Under the pieces are notes generated by a model. It was not told the DNA's origin. It made no database searches and saw only the letters and a program-made list of their open reading frames with translations. Of a stretch of 7,978 bases of DNA, positions 6,564-7,978 are shown piece by piece. Origin of the DNA: Parcubacteria group bacterium (GTDB taxonomy: Bacteria; Patescibacteriota; Minisyncoccia; Minisyncoccales; UBA10102); contig JACPHF010000003.1 in assembly GCA_016188735.1 (NCBI GenBank), positions 1 through 7,978 on the forward strand, written 5' to 3'. The number at the start of each line of letters is the position of its first letter. Position 1 is the stretch's first letter. The position numbers and the translations under genes are program-made.

Positions 6564-7692
6564 AGAGTTTTTCGGTACAGGAAGCGTTGTGCAGCTTCGA
6601 AAAATCCTGGAAAGCGAGAAGCCGGGCAAGATTTTTTTGGTTTTCGGAAAGGGAGCGTATGAAAAAAGCGGAGCCGAAGCCGCACTATCGCAGCTTCTGG
6701 CCGGCATAGACGTCTTTCGGTTTTCCGATTTTGAAGAGAATCCAAAGATTGAAGACGTGAGAAAAGGCATTGAGCAGTTTCGTTCTTTTGAGCCCGATCT
6801 CGTGCTTGCCTGCGGAGGCGGAAGTGCTCTTGATATGGCAAAGTCAATAAACGTCCTGGCTGTCCAGGAAGGGGATCCCTTGGATTTTGTGCTCAAGAAA
6901 AAAGAAATAATACGTTCTCCAAAACCCTTGGTGGCGGTTCCGACGACGGCTGGCACGGGAGCAGAAACGACCCATTTTGCCGTGATCTACGCGGGAAAAA
7001 CAAAATACTCGCTCGCCCATCCCTTCGTCTCGCCTAAATATTCCATTGTTGATCCTCAATTTACATTTTCTCTTCCCGCAGCAATCACGGCCTCAACCGG
7101 AATGGACGCGTTGGCCCAGGCGATCGAATCCTTTTGGAGCAACAAGTCTACGGAAGAATCAAAAGGATATGCGAGAGAGGCGATTTCGCTCATCCTGCCC
7201 AACCTCGCTGTTGCGGTGAGTGCCCCGACCCCCGAAGCACGAGGCGCAATGAGCAAAGGCGCGCACGTAGCCGGCAAAGCAATCAACATTTCTTTTACCA
7301 CGGCATGCCACGCCATTTCCTATCCCATCACGTCGTATTTCGGAGTTCCGCACGGGCACGCGGTCGCTCTTACGCTGCCCGGTATGATTCTTTTCAACAG
7401 CGAAGTTGACGAGAATACCGCAAACGACGTCAGGGGACTGGATTACGTAAAAAACATGATGCAAGAACTCCTCGGTCTTTTGGGGGCAGAGGACGCGGTT
7501 GTTGCGAAAGAAAAACTGGAACGCCTAATGGATGACATAGGCCTTGAACGCAACCTCTCCAAACTTGGAGCAGGATCGGCAGAGAGTCGCCAGCTCATTG
7601 TGGAACACGGGTTCAACCCCGAGCGCGTGAAAAACAACCCCCGTATCCTTACCGCAGAAGCCCTTCGCTTCATTCTGAAAGAAATCACATGA
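6556..7692 (+). CDS. Iron-type alcohol dehydrogenase, probable phosphonoacetaldehyde reductase
   Basis: This is a group III metal-dependent alcohol dehydrogenase of 378 residues. It has a Rossmann-like N-terminal domain with the nucleotide-binding ACGGGSALDMAKS (85-97) and VPTTAGTGAE (128-137), then a helical metal-binding domain with ASTGMDALAQAIES (179-192), TTACHAIS (248-255) and GVPHGHAVAL (263-272). Expected metal ligands are Asp184, His252 and His266. The fourth position, His200 in E. coli FucO, is Gln188 here. Directly after PEP mutase and phosphonopyruvate decarboxylase, the natural substrate is phosphonoacetaldehyde, giving 2-hydroxyethylphosphonate with NAD(P)H, as for PhpC in phosphinothricin biosynthesis. 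The start overlaps the decarboxylase stop by eight bases. Family membership is certain; the substrate is inferred from context and overall resemblance. Confidence 0.87.
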   Translation: MPEEFFGTGSVVQLRKILESEKPGKIFLVFGKGAYEKSGAEAALSQLLAGIDVFRFSDFEENPKIEDVRKGIEQFRSFEPDLVLACGGGSALDMAKSINVLAVQEGDPLDFVLKKKEIIRSPKPLVAVPTTAGTGAETTHFAVIYAGKTKYSLAHPFVSPKYSIVDPQFTFSLPAAITASTGMDALAQAIESFWSNKSTEESKGYAREAISLILPNLAVAVSAPTPEARGAMSKGAHVAGKAINISFTTACHAISYPITSYFGVPHGHAVALTLPGMILFNSEVDENTANDVRGLDYVKNMMQELLGLLGAEDAVVAKEKLERLMDDIGLERNLSKLGAGSAESRQLIVEHGFNPERVKNNPRILTAEALRFILKEIT

Positions 7693-7978
7693 AAGCAGTG
7701 ATTCTTGCTTCTGGCATTGGAAGCCGTCTCCGTCCCTTTACCAATGAGAATCCAAAAACCCTTGTTCAGGTACGGGGGAAGGAGCTTTTGAGCCGCATTC
7801 TGGATACGCTTCTGGAGCACAATATTACAGACATTGTGTTCACGACCGGGCATATGGAAAAAAATCTCAAGGCGTTTATGGAAGAGCGTTACCCTTCTCT
7901 GCACCCGGTATACGTCAGAAACCCCGACTACGAAACCACAAACTACATTTACTCAATGTGGCTTGCCAGGGATGCCAT
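7689..7978 (+). CDS. Nucleotidyltransferase (sugar/choline-phosphate type), N-terminal 96 residues, 3' truncated by window
   Basis: The start codon overlaps the dehydrogenase stop as ATGA. The visible part begins MKAVILASGIGSRLRPFT, a variant of the LAAGxGxRL nucleotide-binding loop, followed by NPKTLVQVRGKELLSRIL (residues 21-38) with the catalytic-lysine PK pair. The segment NPDYETTNYIYSMWLAR (79-95) resembles LicC-type choline-phosphate cytidylyltransferases and sugar-1-phosphate nucleotidyltransferases. In phosphonate loci, related enzymes such as PntC activate aminoethylphosphonate as a CMP conjugate before transfer to a lipid or glycan. By analogy this one may make CMP-hydroxyethylphosphonate or a CMP-phosphonate relative. 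The rest of the gene, including any fused aminotransferase domain, lies outside the window. Confidence 0.82.
   Translation, partial: MKAVILASGIGSRLRPFTNENPKTLVQVRGKELLSRILDTLLEHNITDIVFTTGHMEKNLKAFMEERYPSLHPVYVRNPDYETTNYIYSMWLARDA

Noticed and set aside
7443..7904. A 153-codon minus-strand open frame crossing a gene boundary
   Set aside because: It is antisense to the end of the dehydrogenase gene and the start of the nucleotidyltransferase gene, both clearly supported on the plus strand.

Overview
The window is a compact, all-plus-strand stretch of a bacterial genome with roughly even base composition by eye. It carries a surface-carbohydrate locus joined to a phosphonate-biosynthesis locus. 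Genes overlap by 4 to 14 bases or are nearly contiguous, and TGA is used as a stop, so the standard bacterial code applies. CMP-Kdo synthetase and Kdo-8-phosphate phosphatase homologues point to a bacterium that makes Kdo or a closely related acidic sugar for an outer-surface glycan. That means a Gram-negative or an uncultured candidate-phylum lineage; the sequence does not allow a closer assignment.

Layout. Bases 1-82 are the last codons of what looks like an ABC exporter. Bases 87-862 are kdsB (CMP-Kdo synthetase), broken by an exact 29-base tandem duplication. Removing one copy restores a 248-residue protein, the length of E. coli KdsB. Bases 849-2759 encode a fusion of a KdsC-type HAD phosphatase with a large GT-B-like, capsule-type glycosyltransferase. 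Bases 2756-4198 encode a second, separate KpsC/KpsS-like capsule glycosyltransferase. A 48-base gap, the largest in the window, separates this half from the next.

Bases 4247-7692 hold three consecutive genes for phosphonate synthesis: PEP mutase (with a shortened N-terminal nucleotidyltransferase-like domain), phosphonopyruvate decarboxylase, and an iron-type alcohol dehydrogenase best read as phosphonoacetaldehyde reductase. The predicted route is PEP to phosphonopyruvate to phosphonoacetaldehyde to 2-hydroxyethylphosphonate (HEP). The window ends inside a sugar/choline-phosphate-type nucleotidyltransferase gene (7689 onward), which could activate the phosphonate as a CMP derivative.

Taken together, the inferred system decorates a Kdo-containing surface polysaccharide or lipid with a hydroxyethylphosphonate group. 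The points most worth a second look are the duplication in kdsB, the phosphatase-glycosyltransferase fusion, the apparent in-frame loss inside the PEP mutase N-terminal domain, and the HEP-plus-activator gene set beside glycosyltransferases. I saw no RNA genes, insertion sequences, CRISPR arrays or convincing terminators.
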